From Dirofilaria immitis (lineage: Eukaryota > Nematoda > Chromadorea > Rhabditida > Onchocercidae): a DNA stretch of 64,000 nucleotides. A program made the translations under genes and the position numbers. Below, piece by piece: positions 39,601 through 54,568 of the stretch (the first letter of the stretch is position 1; each line of letters starts with the position of its first letter). The notes under the pieces were generated by a model. That model had not been told where the DNA came from. It saw only the letters and a program-made list of their open reading frames with translations, and did no database searches. The DNA is taken from NCBI GenBank assembly GCA_024305405.1, contig JAKNDB010000105.1:2727501-2791500 (forward strand). Direction: 5' to 3'.

Positions 39601-42600
39601 CATATCTCCGTAATTGTTTATTTAATCATCTAAAAATTAGATGAATTTTTTGTAAAGTTGATTATCATATCTAAATATCTATCATATGTGCTTGTCAGCT
39701 GCTTTTATTTTTAACATTATTAAATGCTAGAAAAATGGAAGATAAGCGATTTTTTTCTTTGAACTAATCCGTTATGTTTGATATTGAAATTGAATACAAA
39801 TTGGATTGAGACCATGCATTTCATACTTCACTTCATGGCTTTTAATATACAATCAATGCAAAATTCCTTTCAATGTGTTTTAAATTTTTTTCGTTTTTTT
39901 TTTCTGTAATGAGAAAATTCCTTTTTCAAAGCTAAATCCTTATCCAATTTATTTCTTTTATGGGCATCATCAATTTTTCTTCGGACGAAAGCGACATTAA
40001 ACTTTAAATTGACAAAATAGAATTTTAGTTAGATCAAATTACTGCCCTTACTAAGTTTTTTAATTCCTACGGATTTCCGAAATTTTCTGGATATTATTCG
40101 TTTTGCATACATCACTTAATTGTAGAAGGTAAGATTGACGATGAATTTGGTTGTAAACCGCAAATTTCAGAAGTTTTCCTTCTAAGTTCATTGTTTTTAA
40201 TAATTTCTATTTTCGAAACAATTAAAATTAGATTTTCATATTGTAAAATTAAAAATTAATCTGAGAAATTATGGAACATTGCAAATATGATTCAAAAAAT
40301 GAAGTCATAATGACAAACGGAAATTTACAGATTGCTTCCAACAACAAGTTTTTTTTCATTTTTTTGGTGATCAATAATATTAAAAAGAATTCTGCAGGAT
40401 TTTCATCTTAAATTTACGTACTTTTTTCACTCTTTTTCATTTTGTAACGATAATTTGGAGGTTTCATACAGCAATTTTTTTCATCAAAAATATATATATT
40501 GCTTCAATATATTTGAATCGTTTCGTTATCGATGTAATTATAGCATTACTCTACTATTACTAACAACAATTATAATCATCGCATAAGGCTTGCTATTCAT
40601 CGAATTAGACTCTCGAAATTTTTTAAAACGGCTTTAGTGTATATACAGAATTACATATAAAAATAAGCAATACAGGCATTTCTATTGAAAGTAGTTATCT
40701 AAAGTTAAATGACATTATCACATGCTTTTGAGTAGTGGTTTTAATGGACATATATTCGATTTTGATAATAAAATGACGTAAGCAAAGGTTGGTCATCTGA
40801 AAATAACATTTTGTAGCGAGTTTCAGGCTCTTTTCAATCATGAATTCCTGTGGTGTCAAAAAGCAAGAATCTAAATGAACAGTTGTTTTGGTATTGCAAA
40901 GAATAATATTTTTATTTTCTTATCTTTTTATTCATCTCATCTTATTCGTTATATTTTTTTGTCCACTAAATGCCTACAGTTGTTTTTGCTGGCTGTTTTG
41001 GAGCACAGTTGTGCATAATCGAATTAGACTTTGTGGAACACAAAGTCAATTTCATTCGAATAAAATATCAGTGAGAGAATTACAATGATAAGAATGGATT
41101 CTTCTGAAAGTACCGTTGTATTACTTATATTATTCTGATCCTTCTCGATGATGCGTAAATGTTACAAAATAAATTTTTGTAAAATATACTGCAGAATTTT
41201 GTTTCTGTTCATCTTAAATCATTATGTCTCAGCCAGAGAAATATAATTTGTCAAAATCTGACATTGACATAAGAACGAACGAAATTCATGCTAATCAATT
41301 ATTCCAAAATTAGCATATATGATTTGATTTTATATCTTCGCATATACATATATATAGTAGTAGTAGTATTTTGAATTGTTATGAATTCTCGATATAAAAG
41401 CGTAATTTTGTCTCTTAATAGCTCTTATAAAACAAACCAAAAATTTTTTTAATTGAATTAAAAAGTTGTTGTAAGTGAAAAAAATCATTTAATTCTTTTA
41501 AATTAATCTGTTTCTTCTGTATCGTCTCTCGAAAAAGATCGGATACATATACTGATCATATAAAAACCGTAGTGTTCGAATATAGTACTGCTAGTAAATG
41601 ATCCAAATTAAAAATTCTTGAAAGTGATCAAATTTTTTCAAAATCTGCAAATACTACTCTAATTAATTTCCAAAAGAATTTGGCACATTATAAATTGATA
41701 CCAAATACAATTTACATATTCTTAGATTTTCCATATGCATAAAAGTAAAAATAAGTGGAATTTATTAACAATCTGAAAACTGTCTCTGATTAAATTGAAA
41801 ACAAACTGAAGTTGACTGGAATTTTAAGTTGGACTCTTCTCATCATTAACTACTTTTCCCGTAACAATTCGATTAATCAGCACGTGTTCTACTAGGAATT
41901 TTGAGATTCTTAAACTGTCTGTTTTTCAAGTGGATGTACCAGGAAATTTGCTGAAAATTGAGGAATTCAAAATGAAGTGCAGGCAGCACATAAAGATTAG
42001 ACTGGCGAAATCTTTTATGCTACAAAAAGTAATTGAAAAGTCATCTTTCATTAAGAAAATCTTTTGATGGACTAGGCTTAGGCATGTTTTAGATCGAAAA
42101 GATAGGAAAGAATTACTGGGAGTTTATCACAATATTTTCATTCTTATGAACTTTTTTTCTACTTTCGGCAGGATTGAGCTTGTTATCATATAAGTTCATA
42201 TGTTTAAAATGAATTACTTTCCATTATCAAAAGGCAAATATCATAGGTCGTTATTAAACTTATAATATTCGAAATTAGTGGATTCTGTTGTGTGTTTTTT
42301 ACGAAAGGTTAAATATCAAACATCATTGTTGTACTAATTTATTTTTTCAGACTAAAATTATTTCTTTTTTATAATGTTATATTTAGTTTGAAATTAAAAT
42401 TATATAGGAAAAAGAAGAAATAAAAGTTGAAAGAAGTATTAAATTTTACGAGACTCTATCACTTTCTAAAATTTAGTGAATAGCAATAATAATTTATTCA
42501 ATTATTTATTGGTATAAACCAATTTGTTAAATTTTAATGTCGAATCTTTTATTTCATTTCTTAGAATAGCTAACGCAATTGCTGATTTAATTCAATTTTT

Positions 42601-45600
42601 ATTTCACTCTTTCGAATATCAGAAATACATGACGATAAAATTTGTGTGCAATACTATTGAAATGAATACGACATTTTATAATTTCAAGAATTGCCCTTCC
42701 AACATTAAGAGTTAAGATTTGATTGAATTGTGACAAGAAAGATAATTGTTCGATTAGTTGTTTGAATACGAATAGTTGAAACGTTTTGTTGTAATGAATC
42801 TTCTTATTTCAAAACGCTAATTTTATTATTAAAAAGTAAACTAATTCAATGACCAAAAGCAGAGACCAAACATTAAATTTTTGATTGAGATCACACGAAA
42901 ACTTGGCTTCACATTTCAAAACTTTCGCACTTCAAAATAAAATAGAAATTTAGAAGTGAATTGTGAACTATAAACTAATATTTAATAAATTAGAAAAATA
43001 TAATATATATATATATTATATTTTAGTTGTATATATACATATAGATATAATGAACTGACAACTGACTTAATCATGCAAAAATATCCGCTGTGTTGAATTT
43101 ATAACTTGAATTGAATTTATAATTTGAATTCCATTGTAAAAGTGAGAATAGAGGCTCCCAATATATACTCTAATGAAAAATATGACAGGCATAAGATAAC
43201 TGATTAATTAATAAGTAATGGGAAAAAATAACCTTAAAAGTTAATGGCGGTGATGAAAGAAACAAAAAAATCAGCAAAAAGAATTTTTTAGACGACAAGC
43301 AAGTTGCAGGCAATTTATTTTATCTCAGTAAAAATATTCTCTTTTCAAACTTTTCCAACCTTGCAATTTTTATTTATATTTAACCCTTTCATGAGAGACG
43401 TTAATTTTATTAATAGCTAAATATTCAAAGGGTCATTGTGAACAGTTTTGCTAATCAGTTTTTTATTGTTGCTTTTTCTACTGTTTGTGCATTATTTTAT
43501 TCAGCGATCATATCTATAAGAAAAATCAAAAAGTTTTTTTAATTTAATAAAGTTTTGAGAAATTAGATTGATGAAATAAATGTCATTCACACTTGAAATT
43601 TAGCGCGCAGGATTTTTAAAAAATTAGGCCCGAAAGGTGTTTTTTCTATGCTTCATTGCTTTTCTCTTATCTCGTTTTAAATCTCTGAAGAGCTATGTTC
43701 AATTTTCTTACCCCAAATTGTCAAGGCATTTAATGGCTTATGATTTATTTAGAGTTTTTTCTGACAAACCCTTTTTATATATTCTTTTCAAAATCAAAAA
43801 CTAAAAATTCCTATTTAACTTTTCATATCCAATAGATCATTTCTTGCATTTCCCAGGAACTTTTTCTAATTTTGTTAAAAGTTAAAATCTAAAGTAATTA
43901 ATAAATCTTGAATTTTAATATCAATGTGAATAAATTATGATAAAAATCTGATCTTACACGATTGGTTTAAAAAAACTCATTCTTGGTAAATTTTTTAAAA
44001 GTAAAACTGTTGAAAAAATCAAATTATCCAATTGTTACATTCTCTTTCATCTGTCAAAGTTACATTTTTTTATGACAAAGATTAGTCAAAGTCCATTAAG
44101 AAAACTTCATTTCAGTAGATGATCAACCGTAGAATAAATTAATCAACTATCATTATCTTGTCAATGAGTTTTTGTGTGATATTGAATTTAAAATCAATTA
44201 TCTTATATTGTAATTGTTGTGATCGATTTGTTCCAAAATTTCAATGAAATTTTTTTTTTAAATTGCACATTTCATGCTTTAACAAATATAACTTTTTTTT
44301 CTCCAACTTATATAAAAGAGTAGAAAAATAGCAAGTTTTTAATTTTTACTTTCAGAAAGTAAATTCGCATTCGTTCGCCTTGTTCTTAATAATTCCTCAT
44401 TATAACGCTAGGCAATTGATTTAATAGCATTGATCATATTGAAGAATATTAATTAAAAATGATTCTGTTTTTGCTATTTGTCATCTCTTCCTCATTTATT
44501 ACCTTTATTTTTCCAGTCCGGAATAACGTCTTTCTACCATTAGTACCAGCTAAGCAATAACAAAGGAAAAAGTCAAACGTCTTAGTGTCGGAAGTTGTTT
44601 CTATTCTATCTGAAGATGACTGGCTAACATCGAATGAATCCAGTCATCGATAATCATACAAAAATAGATGCAAAATTGTAGTAATTCCCTCCAGAGAGCA
44701 GTTAGTTATGCGTTTGATGTGAATGTGTTTTCGCACCTATTACACATTGATAATTCAGGAATATTCTTTCTCTCTCTCTCTTCAATTTCAGCACTTACCG
44801 CTCATCCATTCAACCAGAAATATTTATTACATTTTCAATTTGCTAAGGTTGTCAAATATATGTGAATATTTCCGTCGTTTTCCCCTCATATGAGTTCCTA
44901 TTTGTCCTGTGTGATGTCCTATCTCCTCGTATCTCCTCCTAATTTTCAGCACCGTAATCTTTGAAGCTTCAATTTCCATTTAAAATATTTTTTTCTTTTC
45001 TTTTCATCGATTATACACCACGATTATTTTATACTTTTACGAATTTGCTTTACTAGCAGCTGGAGCAATTATCAAATCTAGACATAACCTTTTGAGAATA
45101 CAATTGCTTGTAGTAACCGCATTACACGTTGTGGCTATAATATTATCATCAAATCGTTTCCTTTTCTTTTCCTTTCATATTCCGGTGATTATCTTTCTGG
45201 TAATTTGTGTCAAATAACACTCAAATGGTATTATTACCAATTGTAATCATAATTTTCAAGAAATATTGAAGTGTCATTGCAACTTATCTCAGAATCGAAG
45301 TTTCAAGATTATTCCATCCAGCGTGAACAGTGCAAAAAGTACAACTTTGCATAAAAACAGAAATTTAATCAAAGTAATTGGAAAAGCTTTTTCTTTCCAT
45401 ACATCTAAATAAGAAAATCATTATTACCATTTCTTTCAAGTTGTAAAATTAATCATATGAAGCAACCCACCGCCATAATTATCATTAACTACGAAGGATT
45501 GTTTAATAATATTACATTTGTATGCCAGGCGGAGGTCTAGCATTGACGCTTATAGAATGAATATATCTGTAATTTCCATTTAACTTGAATGATTGCACAG

Positions 45601-45700
45601 GTATTTTATGTTTGCGACATGCTGGATGAATTTCAACCAACAATTCATCGGTATTTTTGCTTTCCGGTAATAAAGAAATGCAGCGAAGAAGGCTAGCTCA
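36647..45700. other. 9-kb intergenic stretch, no gene seen
   Basis: AT-rich DNA between fib-1 and the amine receptor, with no supported exon. AATAAA at about 36826 may serve fib-1. An open frame at 40888-41088 is hydrophobic but starts at TTG and has no partner exon. TA-rich runs occur near 41345 and 43003. A perfect 9-bp inverted repeat lies at 44615-44648. The last few hundred bases may be 5' UTR or promoter of the receptor. Confidence 0.5.
44615..44648. repeat. 9-bp perfect inverted repeat
   Basis: GATGACTGG and CCAGTCATC separated by 16 bases, forming a possible small hairpin. It may be chance. Confidence 0.5.
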
Positions 45701-45776
45701 GGCAGATGCTAAAAAACGTTCTATTTTTTGCTAATATAAGCTTTGTTAGAGCTTTTCTCGAATTGATTTAAAAGGC

Positions 45777-48700
45777 ATGAATCTGATATTGACCGAGAAT
45801 GATACCGATAATATCATGAATGTAAGCAGCAGTATTATGGATTCAACAACTTTCTATTGGTTGCCACAATTAACTGTTCCCAAGCATGAACTCAATATTT
45901 CCGGATTATTCTTTCTAATTATTCCGACTATTACTATTTTAGGCAATTCGATGGTAATTATTGCTGTATTACGCTTTAAAACTCTTCATTCTGCCATTAA
46001 TTTTCTAATCTTTGGCCTGGCTGTTGCTGATCTTTTAGTAGGACTTTTTGTCATGCCTTATGCTGTATATGTCCACGTGAGTTTTAATCCATTTTATAAA
46101 TTGCAAAACTAAAAATTTTGCAATAAATTAACAACAGTAATGATAAGAAAAATAGTAAAAGATATTAAATATCATGATAAAACTTTTGCAATATTCTAAT
46201 CATAAATTTCAACATTTTCTTTTAATAAGATAATATATTCTTTGGAATATAATGCAATAATTTTATTCCCAATGATTTTTAATCATCGAATTTAAGTGAA
46301 TTAATTATTGGGAATGATAGTTCCAAGCTGATAGACTTTGGCTCAATGTACAAAAACAGCAGTAATAATCGTATTAGACGTCTTGAATGCGTTCTATTTT
46401 ACATTTAATTGATGAAATAAAGAGAGAGAAAGAAAAAGGGAAAGAAATGAATCAAAAGAGATGTGCATTGATAAGACAGAAAATAGCTCCATTGAAATAT
46501 CCGTAAATGTTAGGATGAGGAAAAGTTTCGACTTCTGGAGAGATCGTTCTTTCAATAATAACAATAAACAAGTAAGAAATAAAAATGCTCATTTAATTTT
46601 TTTATATTGATTTCATGATCATAATTAATTTCGCTTAATTTCATCGTTGTTCCGCAGGTCCATTGTTCATCATTTTTAAAAGTTGTACTTTTGTAAAGAT
46701 GATATAAATATATCGTCATGTGCATTGTTTGCTTTCACTGAATGTATTTTTATATTTCATCTTTTAAAATCATAAAAATATTTCACCGTTATATTTAATG
46801 AAATCTGATCGAGTAATAAGAAATGAAACTATAATTATCGAGAAATTCAATTCAGCGTATGTGTAAGAGAAATTTCATTGGCAATATTCAATAAAATGAT
46901 TATTGGTCAAAAAAATGAATGTTCTATTATTCGCTTCAGTGGAAATATTAGCTGTGAAATGTCGAAAATGCATTTTTTTTCTTTTTTGCGATAAAATTTG
47001 ATAATTTTTGGCGAACCTCAGTTTTTTTTTGGTTAAAATTAAAGATTTTAGGGAGGCTATTCAATAGGATGACAAATAACAAAAATAAAATTTTTATTTT
47101 TCGACTCTTTTTTGAAAAAATTAGTCAGATATCTAAAATTGATTTGTATGAGCTTCACGTGAAATAAAATATTTGAATTACCGATGATAAAAAGATAAAC
47201 AATTCGCAATTGAATTGCTATTAAAATAGCTGGCCGTCTGCCTAATTTTCAAAATCAATGAAAAGTTATTGCTTGGTAATCAATATTTTGCATTCATACA
47301 ATTTCTTTTTCTTATTCAGAGCACAGTACGAAGATGATCAACGAGACATGTTCCATTTTAGGTTCAAGGTGGATATTGGTTTCTTGGATCGATGATGTGT
47401 GATATATATTCAGCAAGTGATGTCGCCTGCAGTACTGCATCCATACTTTTACTCACAGTGATTAGTTTTGATAGGTAATTTAATGTTCGATCTTAGTTTT
47501 TAAAAATATAATAAGTGTTTAATCAAAAGTAAATAATTGTCATATCAACAGTAAATAATTGTCATATCTTATCAATGAACAACGCTCAAATAACTGTTAT
47601 CAGTTAAACTTTTCTATTATTATAAAGAGTAGATGTTTATCTAACGGAAATATAGACGTTTTGTAGTAATTTAAAATGAACCATGAATCTTGAATTTTCA
47701 ATTAACATATCGATGATGAACAAATCAGTTTAATATTTATCCAATATTTGATTCGATGTTTCTTTTAAAGAAGTGTTTGATCAATTATTATTCTATTCAG
47801 AATCAATACTTTATTTTTATCTCTAATAAAACTATAAAAATGACAATATAATTAGGGACCTACCTACACTAGTCTATTTAATCTTCATTTGAAATTACAG
47901 ATTACGAAAAGTTAAATTTTTTAATTGTAGATATCGAGCAGTTACTCATCCTATAAGTTATTCACGCAAATCCCATGATACAAGACGAGTTATTTTTATT
48001 ATGACAGTCATTTGGATTATTTCTCTTGCGCTTGCTAGTCCTATTGTACTTGGTAAGTTGAAGCTAGCTTCACTTCATATAATTTCATTTTTTCATGATA
48101 ATCGATTTAAATTATCAAAATTGTTGCTTATTTGAGTAAATTGAAGAAAATATCTGCTATCACTCGAGCTAATTGATTTATCTGATAATCAATTTTAACA
48201 ACAAGCTCGAAATTTCATATGAATAATTAATCGCAGGTGTGAATATTCGGCCGTCAGATGCAGATCCATACGAATGTCGCTTCTATAATCCAATATTTTC
48301 TATATCCTCATCAATTATTAGTTTTGTCATACCCTGTTTTATTGTTCTATTCGTTTATATTAGGTTTGTGACTTCATCATTTTTTTTCCTTTCTCGCTGT
48401 TTCTTTTGTGACACTATTTTTGTTGTTGGATTTCCTGCTATAAGCCAAACATAAATCACCTTCCTCAAATGTTTCAACAAAATTCGGCGAATTCTTTTAT
48501 TAAATTCTTTTTATGAAAGACTTCACAAACTAAATTATTTGCTATTACAGAAAAATATTTCTAGGATAATGATCGTTTTACGTCAAAGGCAAAAATTATC
48601 CAAAATGCAACATTCGTCATATTTACGGCCGTTAAAAAGGTTTGAATTGTTTTCTAAAAAGAGAAAATCGGGTCAAAAACAATTTTCTGGAGATAGAGCA

Positions 48701-51700
48701 AAAGTATTGCCAAGTCGTAAAACAAAATGTTAAAAATTAATGGTAAACTGAAATTTTTGCAATTCATTTTTCCTGGAAAATTCAATATATATGTAATTAA
48801 GAAATATTGGATTCAAAAATAATCACTATAACCGTATTTGTTGCATTTTTTATTTGTTAATCAAAGAAAATTTCCTCGTTATAAATTTACATTTTTTCAA
48901 ATTCAAAAAAATTTCTCACTTTTTTAGTTAACTGTCGACATGTTTGCAATATTTCATTTGCTATTATACTTTTAGAACTGAGGTACATTGTCGATTCCCT
49001 TTTTCATTAATTTTAGATTGACGAAAGAAACGACAGTTGTAAGTAATTTTCATTGCGGTGGTCAAAGGACGATAACTGAGAACGGTTTGTTTTATTATGA
49101 TTGATTAATTTTTAACTTGATTCATCTGTACCAATTTTCTATTTTTACTCACAATCATATTCAGAAGCTGAGTATCAGAATAATTCTGTTAAGATAATCA
49201 TATTTGTCTTCAATCGAACACTCTCTCTTAATTTTCATTAATAACAAACAAAAATAAGTAAATATCAAAAATAAAGAGAAGGAAAAAGAAGGATGATAGT
49301 GAAAACATGCATCATTTGGTAGTGCGAATTCATCTTAATATTGCGAAAATTTCTAGAGAAAATTGATATCAATTTTGTTTTTGCATTTGAGTATAGCACT
49401 GTATCAGATAGTCTGATGGGAATATTTTTATCACAATATCAAAATTCATTTTTAAAAAGTTATTTTTTGAAATTCTCTTTTGAAAACGAAATAAATTGCT
49501 GTTTCTTTGAGCTTAATTAAGTCTCAACATTTTTAGAAATATAAATAGTTTTGTTTTACATCTCCGCTCCTTTCACTGCAATATGTATTTGCAAATTTAT
49601 TTCGTGATTCGAAAATCGTATTCTTATAATTCCCATGATGGGTACTGAAAATTTCAAAACGATTATTTTCTGAATTATTCTGATGAATTCTGATTGTGAT
49701 GCCTGTAGCATTAAATAACCTAGCACATAATTAAGCTTGATAAGCACTCATCTAGATTGATTACACTCATTAAAATAGAGCGATCACTAAGCAGAAAAAT
49801 TTGACAAACTTCGCTCTTCTATTCCTTCGCTTTTTAATTAATATAGCAGTGATTTGGGAGTGCGTATATGGAATAAGACAAGGAAACTGCTGAAGTATCC
49901 TCAGTCCTATTCCTATATTAGGCGTTTGATACTTTATTAGCCACAAATGACTCGCTACTATAAGCTCAACGTAACTGGAATCTGGATTTTAAGTAAAATT
50001 TCTTAATATTTCCAATTTTTTTTGATGCTTTTAAATTCTGAAAAGCCTTCATTTGAAAATTATACCTATTATTATATTTTTATTTTCAAGTCTTTCATTT
50101 CAATTTTATCTTGCTAAATTATTGGATTTTAAAAAGCTTTGAGAAATGACACTTGTGAAGTGAAAAACGGCATAAAAGGAATGAATCGATTATTGTAATA
50201 AGTAAATAAGATTAGCACGCAATTTTTGAAGTAATTCTCAAATGTCCTAGTCGCTAAAAATTCTAATTTTTGTGTCAAGAAAGCAGCTATTTTCTTTTTT
50301 TTCTTCCATCATAATGATTATATTCCATATCGAAATGATTATAATCTTATTATCAAACATTTGGAAATGACATCAGAAATTTTTCAGTAAAAACATCAGA
50401 AACAGCAAGACCAGAATCAATAAACGATTTTGTTATGAAAGAATTAAATTTGGACAAGGAAAGGAAGAAAAAACTAGTGTATGCTTTCCGAGTATTTTTC
50501 AGAATATTTGTATCGATTTGGGTATTTTTTGACTCAGTCCCCAAGTATCTTTTAATAAGAGATAAGAAAATGCAATGAATATGCAAATGAAGTGATTAGC
50601 ATGAAAAAAAAGAAATTCTAGCTAGCAAAATATTGTGCTTCATCGAACTTCTATTCTAATATTTTCCGAGTATTCTTCGGAATATTGTATTGATTTTTAT
50701 TGCATTAATTACTCAATTTAATCTTTGTGATATTTTGAATATATAGAATTACTAATTCTAATTCTCCTTGGAATACAGCTTGAGATTCCAATACGGAAGC
50801 GTAGTTAAAAGCATCTGCAATTTGCCTCACTTTGCCCTGCATATTAACCATTACCAACAATACCAAGAATGATTGTCGCTTCTTTTGAGGATTAATTTGA
50901 TTATTTCAAAATCTGTTATCTATAAATTAGAATTTTCAGTGATATACTTGCTACGGTTTCAAAAGTAACTACACTTTCATGTAAAATTGATAAGAAACAT
51001 TCCAAAAATGATTTGGGAAAATTAACTAAGCAATACGATGATTGGGGAGTATATATGAATAAAGCTGCAAATGATGACATTGAAATGATCAAAATCGATG
51101 ATAGTGATATTTCAAATAGCGAACAAATTATTAGTACAGGTAACTAATTTTTATTGAACAGAAACTGTATAAAGATATGGACTAACTTATTTATACGATT
51201 TATTTGCTCCTAAAGAAGTTAATTTACAACAGATTCTCAAAATGAATCGCAGTGTTCGGCATTAAGCCGTCTGAAAGGTGCATATAATATGTAACTCAAT
51301 ACCTAAATTTCATATCCTACTTTGCTCAATTTTTTTTTCTGCTAATAAAGCAAAGGATAAAGTAAATTTAATGACTTAGCAAAGTTTAAGAATTTAAAAG
51401 TTAAGAAATTAAAAAAAAACTAACACTAGAGTTCGCCTATTAAATTAACTTAAATTATAGCAAAAAAATCGTGCAGTGAAGAATTTCTGGTGCAAATGAT
51501 GGAAAAATTAAAGTATAACAATTTGCCTTGTCCTTGCAGGCAGATTACTTTAAGTCGGTATGCTTATCTTTTAATGTAACTTCAACTTTACAGAATTAGG
51601 AGGAAGTAAGGTTGAATTTTGCTACTGCACTGTTAAAAGTTAGGAATTCGGAGCTGAATAATTTTTATTAGTCATAATTCATTGATCAGTATTTCAATGT

Positions 51701-54568
51701 TAAAGAGGTGGAATGATGAGTACAAAAGTTTGCTGATATTGTTTGAGGCATTATTAAGGTTTGAGTAGTCCTGACAGTAATTCAGCTTATAAAGGTATAT
51801 TTATTGCACTCCTGTTACGGCTGAAGTGATGATTGAAACGAAAATTTGACTGATGGCCTGAAAGTGCACAATATGTGGCCATTAGATAGATGCTCATAAT
51901 TTTAATTTTATAGCAAGCAAGATTAAAAAAATAAAATTGAATTTTGTCAACTTGAAATGAGTTTGCTTTTCAAGTAATAAAAGCGTTATTGTCGACAGGA
52001 TTATTTGAAGTAATTGCAAATAAAATTAATGTTAGTAAAACAGATAAAATATTAATGAATTGATGAAGTATAATTGAAGCTACCACAATAAATTTTTATT
52101 AGAAGTCGGCTTCATCGAATAAAAACTAGCTAATGAAACATTAACTCATGTGAAAAAATTTTTAGAGCTAATTATTAGTATTTTACAGATTCTTGCAGAA
52201 CGAATTTAAAAGTAAAGAAAATTCCGTGATATATGTACCACAACCAGAAGTTTACAAATTCTGTGAATTGCAAAATATGAATATTTCTGGTGATTATTCA
52301 ATCACTTATTTAAGCTTTGATTTCATATATTCTTAAGTATTTTATGTTGCTTCTTTTCAACAATGCATGATGTAATTCAGCATGACAAATGTTTCATATC
52401 TTAGCTTTTCGTATTTTATTTAGTATCGAATTCCATATTTTATGGTGTTCGTAACAAATAAATCTAAAAAAGATGAAAGAAAAGTTTCGTAGGGAACAAA
52501 CAAAATGAAGATACTCTCGATCATGGAGAATTAAAGATCGGTGTGACTGCTACCGATGAACTTGCGCTGAAAGTGAGATTACAATTTCTCGTGCGATAAA
52601 TATTTGATTGAACTTAACAATTTGAGTTTTGATTTGTGTATATCACTGCCTAGTTTCCACTGTAATATCAAAAGAAGAGATGAATCACAAGAAATTATCC
52701 TATTCTATTGAAACTATTCAAGGATGAAAATGACATGACAGATGATCGAGATCAGGAACAATATCTGTTCACCAATGCTAATATAGAGGAATATACAGAA
52801 ATTGTCATACGACAAGGAAAAGAAAAGGTCATTTCCTGCAATTATAATATAAATTCGTTTTCTTCAATGCATATAAATAACTCAGTGTGATAAAATGGCT
52901 GAAATCTTATACTACTATAATATTATTTTGTAGGAACAACTGAAAGCCAACACTGACTCTATTGTTGCGGAATTTCTAAATGACAAGTCAACATCCGAAG
53001 AAAACGATACGGAAATAATGCAGTATGATAGACAGCAACGGGATTCCAAGAACGGTAACTGATCCAGTTGGTTTTTTGAGTTTGATATATAAAAAGGACT
53101 GATTTAGCAACAGATTGCGATCTTTACTCTTCATATCACTTTGAACAATTACTAAAATTTGATTAAATATAAACTTTTGATTGAATATAAATATTTATGA
53201 CTGTTTTTAGATGGAAAGAACGAGTGGCGAAGTATGGAAGATATTGAAAAGGATTCTGATGATTTTGATAAAACATTTGCAAAAACCTTGAAAAAATACC
53301 GTATTTTGTCGAATTTTCAAAGAAATATAAAGAAAGAAAGCTTTCACTCTTGAATTCGAGTCATTCAATTAAGTTAGTATTCTTATTAACTTGTCTTTTG
53401 TCTATCACTTATCACCAAAACTTTCAACTACCTTATTATTTAAAATTGTTAAAGATCGGAGAATATAAAATGAAAAACAACACTTCCTTATTTTTCGGAT
53501 CATTTTTGAATATCTCCAATGAGGCACCCCTATTTGTAGAAATAGCTTCACAATAAAACGGACCTCAAAGATATTCAGAAGACCACTGAATCGAGGTAAC
53601 AGCTTCTCTGGAAAACATTGTAGCAGAACTCAACGGATGGAAAAGCGCGCTACGAAAACATTGGGTATAGTTGTCGGTATGGTACTTTTATTTTCATGCC
53701 ATAAATTTTTAGCAATTTTTGCTAACTTTCTTTTGACTTTTCTTAACAGAAGTGTAGCTAGAATTCTGCTTATTTACTTGTATCAATAGTTCCGTTCACT
53801 ACAATACTCATTTCTTTCATTAAAGCGATCAGAAACTCTTTTTTTAGTTTATTATACAAGGGAATGAAAATTAGATAAAATTGAACATTTCACATTCTTT
53901 CAAAACACCTATCAAATTTTTTTATTGGCTCTATTCGGCTTTTATAAGTGCTTCAACATTAAGAGCAGACATAATGAAGACTAAATAATGTAGAAGAAAT
54001 TCTATAATTTAATTTGAAAGAAATGGGATGATCAGTGTGCAGTTGTTTTCATGTGAAAGCAATTCCAAAGATAGTAATCAAATTTCCTTCTAACAAATTA
54101 TTATGAAAAGTCACAACAAAATTTTTATCTATACATTTTATATCTATAATCAGTTTTCGTCTCAGTTTTCACAAATCGTCTCTTTAAATTAGATTAATTA
54201 TGAAAATAAAAATATTGATTTAATAATTTCAGGAATATTCCTAGCTTGTTGGGTACCATTTTTTCGGTATATATTCTCAGTGCAATATGTATTCAAATGG
54301 ATATTAAGAGTTGTCAAGCTGATTTTTATGCTTTTTTATACAACATGGCTTGGTTACATTAACTCCTGCATCAATCCAATAATTTATACTATTTTCAACG
54401 TTGAGTTTCGACGTGCTTTCAAACACATATTATTTGGAAAAGTTCATTTGTTTATTCATTATTTTTTTTACTCATCATCTTTTTGCTTATAAATTTAGTT
54501 CTTTTTCGGCGTAAGGCGTAAATTTTATTTTTCTTTTTTTTCAGTTTTCGATTCGAAAAGATCTATAA
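45777..54568 (+). CDS. D2-like dopamine receptor (GPCR)
   Basis: Seven-helix amine receptor, about 659 residues. Exons: 45777-46076, 47362-47474, 47931-48052, 48237-48363, 48565-48639, 50940-51139, 51233-51277, 51461-51557, 52189-52289, 52493-52572, 52723-52827, 52934-53054, 53211-53372, 53579-53676, 54233-54441, 54545-54568. The N-terminus has N-glycosylation sequons; TM1 has [10 protein letters not shown]2 [12 protein letters not shown]3 carries the disulphide Cys and amine-binding Asp ([20 protein letters not shown]) and ends [15 protein letters not shown]2 has [10 protein letters not shown]5 has [11 protein letters not shown] with the catechol-type serines; TM6 [21 protein letters not shown]7 [18 protein letters not shown]. 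The tail is very short (FGKFSIRKDL). This pattern, a long intracellular loop 3 (over 300 residues, exons 5-14) plus a short tail, is D2-like and couples to Gi/o in the family. Exon 13 needs one extra base at the A6 run 53291-53296; phases then agree. Whether it is DOP-2 or DOP-3 type is not decided. Confidence 0.88.
47527..47568. repeat. 22-bp tandem duplication in receptor intron 2
   Basis: AGTAAATAATTGTCATATCA occurs twice in direct succession, with a small spacer difference, starting near 47528 and 47550. Confidence 0.7.
50486..50695. repeat. dispersed direct repeat in receptor intron 5
   Basis: Two diverged copies of TTTCCGAGTATT, each followed by TTCAGAATATT or TTCGGAATATT and GTAT(C)GATTT, start near 50487 and 50663. 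They may be remnants of a small duplicated element. Confidence 0.55.

Noticed and set aside
40888..41088. Hydrophobic open frame resembling a secreted or membrane protein
   Set aside because: It starts at TTG, has no partner exon or upstream signal, and lies in featureless AT-rich DNA.
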